This document shows positions 51,288 to 59,610 of a stretch of DNA of 64,000 nt, one piece after another. Position 1 is the stretch's first letter. Each line of letters opens with the position of its first letter. The notes under the pieces are model-generated. The model saw only the letters and a list, made by a program, of their open reading frames with translations. It searched no databases and was not told the origin of the DNA. Source of the stretch: Spectribacter hydrogenoxidans (GTDB lineage: Bacteria > Pseudomonadota > Gammaproteobacteria > Nevskiales > Salinisphaeraceae); the NCBI RefSeq assembly GCF_031846275.1, contig NZ_JAVRIB010000013.1, positions 1 through 64,000 on the forward strand, read 5' to 3'. The translations under genes and the position numbers were made by a program.

Positions 51288-52650
51288 CCGCTAGCTTCAT
51301 TAGATAATCCCATTCAGTGTCGGAATGAAGTCCCGCAGTCGTATTTGATGGCTTCCCAATTTGTGCTTCAACAGGTCTTGAGTGGACGGCGTTCAACACA
51401 CGATGCAATTCATCCTGCAACTCATGATGCTCTCTTGCATTGAAAAAATGCTCATACGCTTCCATGGTTTTCTTGCCGGAACGCCAGCCCATATAGCTAA
51501 TTAAATGCTGAATCCTTCTTTCTCTTTCGGTTTCGCTCAGCTTGCTTCGATAGATTAAATTGATTGCTCGAGTAACGTACCAATGTCGGATTTGATGCAC
51601 TCGTGCTTTGATGCCGGCATGGCGGCATAGGGGATACCATGTTGTTGATCGATATGTATCCGCCGTTAATCCGGATTTTTGCCGAGTTATAAATATCGGT
51701 GTTGTTCTTGCAACTTCAGAGGGTAGTGTTTTTAAAAACTTATAGTGGTGGCTGCCATCCTGATTGCAGAGCGAGGCGCGTTCCTGCTTTATGTATTTAG
51801 TCATTAGTCGCTCTGTCTGATGGCTAAAGCGGATCCACTTATCCCGAACATTGCCAGAGCCTTTGTTCTTGCAACTGGCTTCAGTCCGATATTCGGATAT
51901 TGACCAGTCACTTATCGTGAGTGAGCAAATTTCCGATACTCGGGCGCCGCTTTCGAACAGCAAACGGGTAACCAGTCGGTCCCGCAAGTTCCACCCATAG
52001 GATTCGCCCGCAGAGTAAATCCGAGACGGAAAGTCATCATCATCGAGTATCTGCGGAACCCAGTCTTTGCCCTGAACTACCAAGTACGAGGCAGTGAGTG
52101 TGTGTCGTTTCACCGGTGGCGGCACCACGCCACTCTTTTGGGGCATGCTTCCCTTTGAAGAAGGGATGCATTCGTAGTCGGAGATCGCTGTTTTTTGATC
52201 GTTCCCGATGGTGACTAGGCCGAGGGGGTTGTCTGACCTAACCCACGCCTGCTTATAGCCCAAGCGGAAAAACAGTTTTAATGCGGCGAGAGCGGTGGAT
52301 ACGCCAGATTGGTTGGATGCCCTCGAAACCACGAGCTTGCGGCCACCAAGGCCATCCCGGATGCGGCAGCTAAAGCTTTCCCGCAAGAAATTTTCAACTA
52401 ATTGTCGAAGACGCTGTTTTGGTAAGGGTCTTAAGGCGCCGACGTCGAGGTTCTCTGACTCTACTAGCCAGTTAGCGAAGCGGAGAAGGTGTGCGAGATA
52501 GACCTTGCTGGAGCTTAGAGTGACGTGGCGCTGACTGATTCGGGCGAATTCTGTCAGCGTGGGACAGGGCTCGCCGAGGTGGCCAAACACAGCCGCATGC
52601 TTTCCAGAAGGGAGCTTGACTGTAACGGAATAATACTTGGCTTTGCGCAT
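51280..52650 (-). CDS. tnpA: TnpA-like tyrosine recombinase
   Basis: A 456-residue recombinase. Core sites: Arg in LLFESGARVSEICSLTI, H-x2-R in VHQIRHWYVTRAI, and probable Tyr in TMEAYEHFFNAR. An N-terminal SAM-like DNA-binding part precedes the catalytic domain. It lies nearest the element's outer end, 112 bp from parB. It leads the tnpA-tnpB-tnpC operon. Confidence 0.88.
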   Translation of the reverse strand: MRKAKYYSVTVKLPSGKHAAVFGHLGEPCPTLTEFARISQRHVTLSSSKVYLAHLLRFANWLVESENLDVGALRPLPKQRLRQLVENFLRESFSCRIRDGLGGRKLVVSRASNQSGVSTALAALKLFFRLGYKQAWVRSDNPLGLVTIGNDQKTAISDYECIPSSKGSMPQKSGVVPPPVKRHTLTASYLVVQGKDWVPQILDDDDFPSRIYSAGESYGWNLRDRLVTRLLFESGARVSEICSLTISDWSISEYRTEASCKNKGSGNVRDKWIRFSHQTERLMTKYIKQERASLCNQDGSHHYKFLKTLPSEVARTTPIFITRQKSGLTADTYRSTTWYPLCRHAGIKARVHQIRHWYVTRAINLIYRSKLSETERERRIQHLISYMGWRSGKKTMEAYEHFFNAREHHELQDELHRVLNAVHSRPVEAQIGKPSNTTAGLHSDTEWDYLMKLAGE

Positions 52651-52762
52651 CTATTTTTATGCCACTGCAGATCATAAGCAATGCCTTATGGATGGATGAT
52701 AATAGCGTCAAAAAATGACCTACGGTAATCTGTACTGTGAATGAGCGCTTACGGTGTCGGGG

Positions 52763-53578
52763 TCACTCCTTCGCGAAGCCCCAGCGCTGCAGCAGCCCGT
52801 CGAATTCGTCCAGATCGTGGAATGTCACCCGCACTTCGCCCTTGCGGCGGTCGGGGTCGTAGCGGATGTGCACGGCGTTGCCCAGATGCTCGGACAGGGC
52901 CCGCTCCAGTTCCGCCATTTCGCGGCTGGCCCCGGCATCCCCGGCCACCTGCTGGTCGTCGCGGGCCTGCGAGCGTCGCCAGGCGGTCTCCAGTGCCCGC
53001 ACCGACAGCCGCCGGCGCACTGCGTGGCGGGCAAACACTGGTTGTTCCGCCGGGGGAATGCCGGCCAGGATCTTGGCGTGGCCCAGCGTCAGTTCGCCGT
53101 CGTCGATGGCGCTCTGGACGCTTACTTCAAGCTTGAGCAGGCGCAGGTAGTTGGTGACGTAGGCGCGTGATTTGCCGATGCGTTCGGCTGCGCCGTCATG
53201 GGTGAGGCCGTGTTCGCGGCACAGGCTTTCCAGACCGCGGGCGGTTTCCATGGGTCCCAGCGATTCCCGCTGCAGGTTCTCGATCAGGCCCAGGATGGCG
53301 GCTTCGGCGTCAGTGAGGTCGTCACGGACCACCGCCGGGAGGTCGTGCAGGCCGGCCAGCTGAGCGGCCCTCCAGCGGCGCTCGCCGGCCAGCAGCTCGT
53401 AGTTGTCGTCGCCGCGCGTGCGCACCACCACCGGCTGCACCACCCCGGACTCGCCGATGGAGTGGGCCAGCTCCGCCAGGGCGGTTTCCGAGAAGCGGCG
53501 GCGGGCCTGGAAGGTGCCCGGGTGGATCATGTCGACGGCCAGTCGTCGGACCGCCTGGGATTCCGGGGGCTGCGCCAT
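52763..53578 (-). CDS. parB: ParB/Spo0J-family partition protein (orphan)
   Basis: A 271-residue ParB protein. N-terminal CTPase-type part: DMIHPGTFQARRRFSETALAELAHSI and the GERR motif LLAGERRWRAAQLAG. A helix-turn-helix follows (LTHDGAAERIGKSRAYVTNYLRLLKL). The C-terminus is DRRKGEVRVTFHDLDEFDGLLQRWG. No parA is beside it and no gidB, so it is not a normal chromosomal parAB site. It is intact; the recombinase module ends just beyond its 3' end. Confidence 0.88.
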   Translation of the reverse strand: MAQPPESQAVRRLAVDMIHPGTFQARRRFSETALAELAHSIGESGVVQPVVVRTRGDDNYELLAGERRWRAAQLAGLHDLPAVVRDDLTDAEAAILGLIENLQRESLGPMETARGLESLCREHGLTHDGAAERIGKSRAYVTNYLRLLKLEVSVQSAIDDGELTLGHAKILAGIPPAEQPVFARHAVRRRLSVRALETAWRRSQARDDQQVAGDAGASREMAELERALSEHLGNAVHIRYDPDRRKGEVRVTFHDLDEFDGLLQRWGFAKE

Positions 53579-53669
53579 GCCGTGCTAAGCTCGAGTGCCA
53601 GATCGGTTGGCGATCATAGCAGTTGCGCCCGGCCGTGCCGGGTGGTCAGTAGCAGGGGACGAAACCCGG

Positions 53670-54488
53670 ATGCGATTCCGCAACTACATCAAGCCGCGCG
53701 CGGTGTCGCCGGAAATTGACGCCATGATCGACGCGCTGCCGCGCCAGAATGTTGGTTCCTGCGGGTACGACCCCTGGGGCCTGAATCTGGATACCGCCAA
53801 GATTGCCTTTTCCGCCATCCGCTGGCTGTACGAGGATTACTTCCGAGTCGAGGCGCGCGGGCTCGAGAACATCCCCGCCGACGGCCGCCTGCTGCTGATC
53901 GGCAACCATAGCGGACAGCTACCCCTGGACGGGGTGATGATGGCCTATGCCATCGCCACCAACGAGAACGGTGCGCGACTGCCGCGCACCATGGTCGAGC
54001 GCTGGTTCCCGACGGTGCCGTTTCTCGGCAACCTGATCAATCAGCTCGGCGGTGTGGTCGGCGACCCCGTCAACTGCGCCAAGATGCTGGAACGCGAGGA
54101 GGCAATTATCGTGTTTCCGGAGGGAATCCGCGGTTCGGGCAAGCCCTATCGGCTGCGCTATCAGCTACAGCGCTTCGGTCACGGCTTCATGCATCTGGCG
54201 ATGGAACATCAGACGCCGATCGTGCCGGTGGCGGTGGTGGGGGCCGAGGAAACCATGCCTTCGCTGACCAACATTAAGCCATTGGCGAAGATGCTCAACG
54301 TGCCCTATTTTCCGCTGGCCCCCCTGCTGCCGCTGCCGGCCAAGATCACGCTCAGTTTCGGGGCGCCGATGGAATTTGCCAACGATGCCCGCAACGAAGG
54401 CGAGGTCGAGCGCCGGGTCGAACAGGTCAAGGACGCCATCCGCGATCTGCTCGAGCAGGGGCTGGCCGCCCGCCGTCAGCAGCGATAA
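53670..54488 (+). CDS. PlsC-type 1-acyl-glycerol-3-phosphate acyltransferase-like
   Basis: A 272-residue acyltransferase. Catalytic H-x4-D box GNHSGQLPLDG; VFPEGIRGSGKPYRLRY motif; and conserved TPIVPVAVVGAEE. AGGGGAC precedes the ATG at 53670. The family acylates lysophospholipids or related lipids in the inner membrane. It begins a + strand run with four more envelope genes, so it may be part of a lipid operon. The SDR gene starts 6 bp after it. Confidence 0.88.
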   Translation: MRFRNYIKPRAVSPEIDAMIDALPRQNVGSCGYDPWGLNLDTAKIAFSAIRWLYEDYFRVEARGLENIPADGRLLLIGNHSGQLPLDGVMMAYAIATNENGARLPRTMVERWFPTVPFLGNLINQLGGVVGDPVNCAKMLEREEAIIVFPEGIRGSGKPYRLRYQLQRFGHGFMHLAMEHQTPIVPVAVVGAEETMPSLTNIKPLAKMLNVPYFPLAPLLPLPAKITLSFGAPMEFANDARNEGEVERRVEQVKDAIRDLLEQGLAARRQQR

Positions 54489-54493
54489 CCGTC

Positions 54494-55522
54494 ATGGCAG
54501 ACAGCAAGAACAAACCCGCCCGCAACAGTGTCCGGCGCAAGGCCCCGGCCCGGCGTCAGCCGGCGGCCGCCAGCCGGCCGGTCCCGGCCGCCGGCCGTCG
54601 CGGCAAGGTGATGGTCACCGGCGCGGCCGGGGCTCTGGCCAAGCAGGTGATGGACCGCCTGCGCGGCGACTACGACGTGATCGGGGTGGATTTCCGCGGC
54701 CTGCACAGCATGCACCCGGAGTCCGTTGACTACGAGGTCGATTTCAACAAGCGCACCTTCGAGGACGTGTTCCGCGAACACCAGTTCGACGCCATCCTGC
54801 ACCTGGGGCGCATCCAGTCGAGTCAGCTCAACGCCGGCCGGCGTTTCTCCGCCAACGTGGTGGGTACCGACCGGTTGTTTCGTTTCGCCCTCAAGTACGG
54901 GGTGGAGCAGGTGACGGTGCTGTCCACCTACCACGTATACGGGGCCGAGCCGAACAACCCGTCGCTGATCGACGAAGACTTCCCGCTGCAGGCGGCCAAT
55001 CTGCATCGCCAGCTGATCGACGCGGTGGAACTGGAGAACCTCGCCAACATCTATCTCTACAAGCATCCGGAGCTGCACATGACGCTGCTGCGGCCCTGCA
55101 ATGTGGCCGGCCCGGGCGTGTCCAACGCCATCAGCCGGCTGCTGGGCCAGTCGGTGGCGCCCTGCCTGAGCGGTTTCTCGCCGCTGATGCAATTCATTCA
55201 TGTGGAAGATCTGGCCGACGCGGTGGTAGCCGCCCTCAAGGGCAACCGCCCGGGTGTCTACAATGTGGCGCCGGATGACTACGTCGCTTATCAGGATGCG
55301 CTGGAGCTGGCGGGTTGCCGGCGGCTGTTCATGCCCTCGCTGCCGCCGGTGTTGCCGCGCACTCTGGCGGGCCTGCTGGGCCGGTTCTCTTTCCCGGCGT
55401 ATCTGACGGACTTCTTCAAGTACGCGGTGGTGCTCGACGGCAGTCGGTTCGAGCGCACCTTCGATTTCGTGCCGAGCCGCGACTTCGGCGAGTTGTTCGC
55501 ATTCTATCGTGGCAACAAGTAG
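54494..55522 (+). CDS. Extended SDR (epimerase-like), atypical active site
   Basis: A 342-residue protein. A basic, Ala/Pro-rich tail (1-35) is followed by the Rossmann motif VMVTGAAGALAKQVMDRL. The NAD-binding pattern and extended-SDR core (FDAILHLGRIQSSQLNAGRRFSANVVGTDRLF) are present. The usual YxxxK active site is not visible: LSTYHVYGAEPNN is followed by NLHRQLIDAVELE at the matching place. It may be a non-catalytic or altered reductase. Partners are the acyltransferase before and MlaA after. Confidence 0.82.
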   Translation: MADSKNKPARNSVRRKAPARRQPAAASRPVPAAGRRGKVMVTGAAGALAKQVMDRLRGDYDVIGVDFRGLHSMHPESVDYEVDFNKRTFEDVFREHQFDAILHLGRIQSSQLNAGRRFSANVVGTDRLFRFALKYGVEQVTVLSTYHVYGAEPNNPSLIDEDFPLQAANLHRQLIDAVELENLANIYLYKHPELHMTLLRPCNVAGPGVSNAISRLLGQSVAPCLSGFSPLMQFIHVEDLADAVVAALKGNRPGVYNVAPDDYVAYQDALELAGCRRLFMPSLPPVLPRTLAGLLGRFSFPAYLTDFFKYAVVLDGSRFERTFDFVPSRDFGELFAFYRGNK

Positions 55523-55567
55523 GCGCAGCGCCGGCTGGCGGCGCCGATTTTATAACGAGAGGCCCTT

Positions 55568-56272
55568 ATGACTGCCCGGACAAGATGCGTGTTTCTGATG
55601 CTGGTCGTGGGTCTGAGCGCCGGCTGCGCCCACTCGCCGCCAGAGGACCCCTGGGATCCGCTCGAGCCGGTCAACCGCCAGGTCTATGTGTTCAACGACA
55701 CCCTGGATTTCTACGTTCTGAGCCCGGCGGCTCGTGGCTACAAGCAGGTCACGCCCGACCCGGTGCGCCGCGGCATCGGCAATGCGCTGGGCAACCTCAA
55801 GGTGCCGGTCACCGCCGCCAACGACGGCTTCCAGGGCAAGATTCACCACGCCCTGGGCGGCACCGCCCGCTTCGTGATCAACAGCACCATGGGCATTGGC
55901 GGACTGTTCGACGTGGCCGCCGATCTGGGCCTGCCCGAACGGGATGAGGATTTCGGCCAGACCCTGGGCGTCTGGGGTGTGGGGCAGGGGGCCTACCTGA
56001 TGCTGCCGTTGCTCGGACCGAGTACCGGGCGTGATCTGTCCGGCAACGTGGTCGACTGGTTTCTCGACCCCACCAACCACATCGACGAAACCGCCACCCA
56101 GCTGACGCTGCAGGTGCTGTATCTGCTGGATCTGCGTGCCAGCCTGCTGGGCTTCGAGCAGACCGTCCGCAATGCGTTTGACCCCTACGCCTTCGTGCGC
56201 ACCGCCTATTTGCAGAACCGTGAGGCCAAGGTGGCGGACGGCAAGCCGCCGCGCGAGGTTCCGGGCAACTGA
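55568..56272 (+). CDS. mlaA: MlaA (VacJ) outer-membrane lipoprotein
   Basis: A 234-residue lipoprotein (lipobox LSAGC, C20). Core motifs WDPLEPVNRQVYVFNDTLDFYVLSP, GNALGNLKVPVTAANDGFQG, ALGGTARFVINSTMGIGGLFD and QTLGVWGVGQGAYLMLPLLGPS are all typical. MlaA removes misplaced phospholipid from the outer leaflet with MlaC and the MlaFEDB transporter, none of which is here. TAACGAGAGG precedes the start. Confidence 0.95.
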   Translation: MTARTRCVFLMLVVGLSAGCAHSPPEDPWDPLEPVNRQVYVFNDTLDFYVLSPAARGYKQVTPDPVRRGIGNALGNLKVPVTAANDGFQGKIHHALGGTARFVINSTMGIGGLFDVAADLGLPERDEDFGQTLGVWGVGQGAYLMLPLLGPSTGRDLSGNVVDWFLDPTNHIDETATQLTLQVLYLLDLRASLLGFEQTVRNAFDPYAFVRTAYLQNREAKVADGKPPREVPGN

Positions 56273-56277
56273 ATCCG

Positions 56278-56988
56278 GTGGCGGGCAGGGACGGCGCAGC
56301 ATCCGATTTCGACCGGCTCGTCGCGTTCAGTCGTGAACAGCTCCAGGCCCACGCCCGGGAACGCTTCCGCGATGGCGGCGGCACTCAGCCGAGCGTGACG
56401 CGGGTGGTCGCGGGCGAGGCTGAGGCGGTGTTCAAGGATTACGCCGACAGCGCCTGGCTGATGCGCTGGTTCGCGCCCCTGTTCGTTTATCGCGAGGCCA
56501 GCGCGCTGGAGCGGCTGGCCGGGATTGAGGGCATTCCGCGGGTGTACCGGCGGGTCGACGGGCTCGGCATCCTGATCGAGTATCTGCCGGCGCCCAAATG
56601 GTCGCGATCGCAACCCACCCCCGCGGCTCACGATCGACTGGAAAAACTGCTTGCTGACGTGCACGCGCGGGGGGTGGCACACGGGGACCTGCGCGGCTCG
56701 GGCAACATCCTGCTGCGTGCCGACGGCCAGCCCTGTCTGGTGGACTTCGTCGCCAGGGTACATCGCGGCCGACCCTGGAACCGGCCATGGAACGCGGTCT
56801 TTCGCGCCTTCTGCCAGGCTGATCGCAATGCGCTGGCCAAACTCAAGCTGCGCTGGGCGCCGGAACTCGCCACCGCGGAAGAGTGCCGCCGCGCCGAGCA
56901 TCGCGGTTGGCCCGCCCGCATTGCCCGGGCGGTCGGCGTCGGTGTCCGGCGCCTGGTGCGGCTGCTCGTGCGCCAGCCGGATCGCTAG
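56278..56988 (+). CDS. Small RIO/Bud32-like kinase
   Basis: A 236-residue protein with a GTG start. It has a lysine in AEAVFKDY, a catalytic loop HGDLRGSGNILLRADG (H-x-D...N) and a DF-type metal site LVDFVA, where the glycine of DFG is replaced. Such compact kinases (KdkA/RIO-like) act on small molecules, lipid A sugars or proteins; no substrate can be assigned. It lies 5 bp after mlaA and 2 bp before plsB, so it likely serves an envelope lipid pathway. Confidence 0.8.
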   Translation: MAGRDGAASDFDRLVAFSREQLQAHARERFRDGGGTQPSVTRVVAGEAEAVFKDYADSAWLMRWFAPLFVYREASALERLAGIEGIPRVYRRVDGLGILIEYLPAPKWSRSQPTPAAHDRLEKLLADVHARGVAHGDLRGSGNILLRADGQPCLVDFVARVHRGRPWNRPWNAVFRAFCQADRNALAKLKLRWAPELATAEECRRAEHRGWPARIARAVGVGVRRLVRLLVRQPDR

Positions 56989-56990
56989 CG

Positions 56991-59480
56991 ATGCGTGCGT
57001 TGTTCGGTCGCGTCCTGCTGCTGTTCGTGGGCCTCGTGCGCTGGCCGCTGCGGGCCTGGGTCCGCCCCCGGGTGACGCCCACCGATCTGAAGGAATTGGC
57101 GCTGGATGACCAGCAGCGCATCTGTTACGTGTTGGCCGGCACCGGCCTGAGCGATTGGCTGGCGCTGGAAATGGCGGTGGCCGCCCATGGCCTGCCGCGG
57201 CCGCATCCGGTGCGACATCGGCTGCCTGCGGATGACCGCGCGGTGGTGCTGGCTCTGCCGGAAGCGGCGGGGCGCGGCCGGGCGGTCTGGCAGCGCATGA
57301 TCCAGCAGGGCATGGACGACCCGGCCTCCGGTATCCAGATCGTGCCGGTATCCATTTTCTGGGGGCAGAACCCGGTCAAGGAGACGTCGCTGTTCCGCAT
57401 CCTGTTCGCGGATACCGAACGCCCGGGACGCCTGCGCAAGCTGCTGATCATCCTGGCCCAGGGCCGAAACACCCTGCTGCATTTCGGGCAGCCGCTGGAT
57501 TACGGTGCCTTCGCCGGGCGCGACGTCGCCCCCGAGGTGGCGGTGCGCAAGCTTTCCCGGGTGCTGCGGGTGCATTTCCGCCGTCAGCGGGCGGCTACCC
57601 TGGGACCGACACTGTCGCATCGCGGTCAGGTGATCAATTCGGTACTGGCCGACCCGGAAGTGCGGGCGGTGATCGAGCGCACTGCCCGGGCCGAGAACGT
57701 CAGCGTCGCCGCCATCCGGGCCCGGGCGCGATCCTGCGCCGACGAGATCGCCGCCGACTACTCCAACATTGCCATCGGCTTCATGCTGCGGGTGCTGTCC
57801 TGGCTGTGGCATCGCATCTACGACGGAGTGGAGGTGGCACACCTGCAACGGCTGCGGGATACCGCCCACGACGCGTCGCTGGTGTATCTGCCCTCGCATC
57901 GCAGCCACATGGATTACCTGCTGGTGTCCTACATCCTCTACCAGGAGGGCTTCGCCCTGCCGCAGATTGCTGCCGGCATCAATCTTGACTTCTGGCCGGT
58001 CGGCGGGCTGCTGCGGCGTTGCGGGGCGTTCTACCTCCGTCGCAGTTTCCGGGGCGACAAGCTCTACACCGCGGTTTTCCGCAGCTACGTCGACGTGCTC
58101 ATCGGCCGCGGTCAGCCGATGAAGTTCTACCCGGAGGGTGGGCGCAGCCGCACCGGCCGGCTGTTGCCGCCCAAGACCGGCATGCTGGCGATGGTGGCCG
58201 GCGGCCTGCTGCATCATCCGGACCGCCCGGTGGCGCTGGTGCCGGTCTATATCGGCTACGACCGGGTGATGGAGGTGAACAGCTACTTCGAGGAACTCAG
58301 CGGCACCCGTCCGAAGAAGGGTGAATCCGTACGCGGATTGCTGCGCAGCAGCCGCAAGGTGCTGTCGCGCAAGTATGGACGGGCGCACATCGCGTTCGGT
58401 GAACCGCTGCGTCTGGACCAGTGGGCGGATCGCCACCGGCCTGGCTGGCGCCGGGAGCTGCCGGCGGTGCCGGGCCCCTCGCGCCCGGACTGGCTGGCCG
58501 GTTTCGTCGACGACGTGGCCGAGACGGTGATGGTGCGCATCAATGCCGCGGCCTCGCTGAATGCCGCCGGGCTGGTGTCGCTGATCCTGCTGGGCAGCCC
58601 GCAGAAGGCGGTGGCCGAGCACGAGCTGATCCACGGGGTGGAGGCCCTGCTGGCACTGGCGCGGGCCTGTCCCTACAGCCCGGATGTTCGCCTGCCGTCG
58701 GCGGACGGGGCCGCGCTGCTGGCCGAGGCCGAGCCGCTGGTGCGGTTGCAGCGTCATCCGCATGCCTGGGGTGACGTGCTCACGCTGGCCGAGCGCGACG
58801 CGGTGTTGTTGACCTATACCCGCAACAACGTGATGCACCTGTTCGCACTGCCCTCGCTGCTGGCCAACTTCTTCGCCCATGCGGAAACCTGTTCGCGGGC
58901 CGGCGTGCTGCGTGACGCCGAGGCGCTCTACCCGCTACTGGCCTCGGAACTGTTCCTGCGCTGGCCGGCGGACGGGGTAGCGTCGGCACTGGAAGCCGCG
59001 CTCGACGGCATGCTCACCGTGGGTCTGCTGACCGAGGATGAACACAGCGGCGACCTGCGGCGCCCGGCGGTGGGCACCCGCGAATTCGCGGCCCTGATCG
59101 GCCTGGCGCGCATCATGCGCGAAACGCTGGAGCGTTACGGGATGACCGCGGTGCTGCTGGCCAACAGCCTCGACAGCGGCCACATCGAGCGCGGAGCCTT
59201 CGAGCGCCAGTGTCAGCTTATGGCCGAACGCATGGCCATCCTCACCGGCCGCAATAGCCCGGAGTTCTTCGATCTGCGGCTGTTCCGCAATCATCTGCAA
59301 ACGCTCAAGCGCGACGGACTGCTCACCGGCAATGGTGGGTCCCTGCGTATCGATCCGCGCATGCGGACGCTGGCCGAACACGCCCTGCAGCTGCTGGGGC
59401 CGGATATCCGTCAGACCATCCTGCATCTCACTAGCCAGCCGACGGCCGAGCGCGGGGCGCAAGAACCGGCATCATCCTGA
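56991..59480 (+). CDS. plsB: Glycerol-3-phosphate O-acyltransferase PlsB
   Basis: An 829-residue protein (E. coli 807). The acyltransferase block is the H-x4-D motif in YLPSHRSHMDYLLVSY, then GGLLRRCGAFYLRRSFRG, FYPEGGRSRTGRLLPPKTGM and PVALVPVYIGYDRVMEVNSY. The start at 56991 follows the kinase by 2 bp; upstream in-frame codons lack family similarity. PlsB makes lysophosphatidate at the inner membrane, the first step of phospholipid synthesis. It ends before a REP-like palindrome. Confidence 0.95.
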   Translation: MRALFGRVLLLFVGLVRWPLRAWVRPRVTPTDLKELALDDQQRICYVLAGTGLSDWLALEMAVAAHGLPRPHPVRHRLPADDRAVVLALPEAAGRGRAVWQRMIQQGMDDPASGIQIVPVSIFWGQNPVKETSLFRILFADTERPGRLRKLLIILAQGRNTLLHFGQPLDYGAFAGRDVAPEVAVRKLSRVLRVHFRRQRAATLGPTLSHRGQVINSVLADPEVRAVIERTARAENVSVAAIRARARSCADEIAADYSNIAIGFMLRVLSWLWHRIYDGVEVAHLQRLRDTAHDASLVYLPSHRSHMDYLLVSYILYQEGFALPQIAAGINLDFWPVGGLLRRCGAFYLRRSFRGDKLYTAVFRSYVDVLIGRGQPMKFYPEGGRSRTGRLLPPKTGMLAMVAGGLLHHPDRPVALVPVYIGYDRVMEVNSYFEELSGTRPKKGESVRGLLRSSRKVLSRKYGRAHIAFGEPLRLDQWADRHRPGWRRELPAVPGPSRPDWLAGFVDDVAETVMVRINAAASLNAAGLVSLILLGSPQKAVAEHELIHGVEALLALARACPYSPDVRLPSADGAALLAEAEPLVRLQRHPHAWGDVLTLAERDAVLLTYTRNNVMHLFALPSLLANFFAHAETCSRAGVLRDAEALYPLLASELFLRWPADGVASALEAALDGMLTVGLLTEDEHSGDLRRPAVGTREFAALIGLARIMRETLERYGMTAVLLANSLDSGHIERGAFERQCQLMAERMAILTGRNSPEFFDLRLFRNHLQTLKRDGLLTGNGGSLRIDPRMRTLAEHALQLLGPDIRQTILHLTSQPTAERGAQEPASS

Positions 59481-59482
59481 CC

Positions 59483-59570
59483 GGCATGCCGGGGCATGCC
59501 GGGGCAGGCAGGAGCGGCGGACCGAAGTCCGCGCTGCAACAAATTCCGGCTTTAGCCGCCCGCCTTGTCC
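59483..59570. repeat. REP-like palindromic region after plsB
   Basis: Short direct repeats (GGCATGCCGG twice, about 59483-59503) are followed by a palindrome GCGG-AC-CGAA-GT-CCGC (59517-59532), with a UUCG-type loop on the minus strand. A further GGC-TTTA-GCC hairpin lies near 59549-59558. The pattern resembles REP/BIME repeats. It probably ends or stabilises plsB and TonB-receptor transcripts, which converge here. Confidence 0.55.
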
Positions 59571-59610
59571 GTCGGGTTTCTGGCGATAATCGCCGGGGTT
59601 CGAATCGCGA

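Larger units (their letters stand above)
48541..52738 (-). mobile_element. Tn554-type transposition module (tnpABC)
   Basis: Three overlapping genes (456, 730 and 157 residues) match the organisation of Tn554: TnpA and TnpB are tyrosine recombinases and TnpC a small accessory protein (361, 630 and 125 residues in Tn554). The module is markedly AT-richer than its neighbours. In Tn554 tnpA lies near one end, so the border by parB (about 52730) is the likely outer end. The metal cargo at 28-48.6 kb lies on the tnpC side. Exact ends and target core are not resolved by eye. Confidence 0.65.

Noticed and set aside
56985..58880. 631-codon minus-strand frame over plsB
   Set aside because: It is antisense to a clear PlsB and Gln/His-rich, typical of shadow frames.
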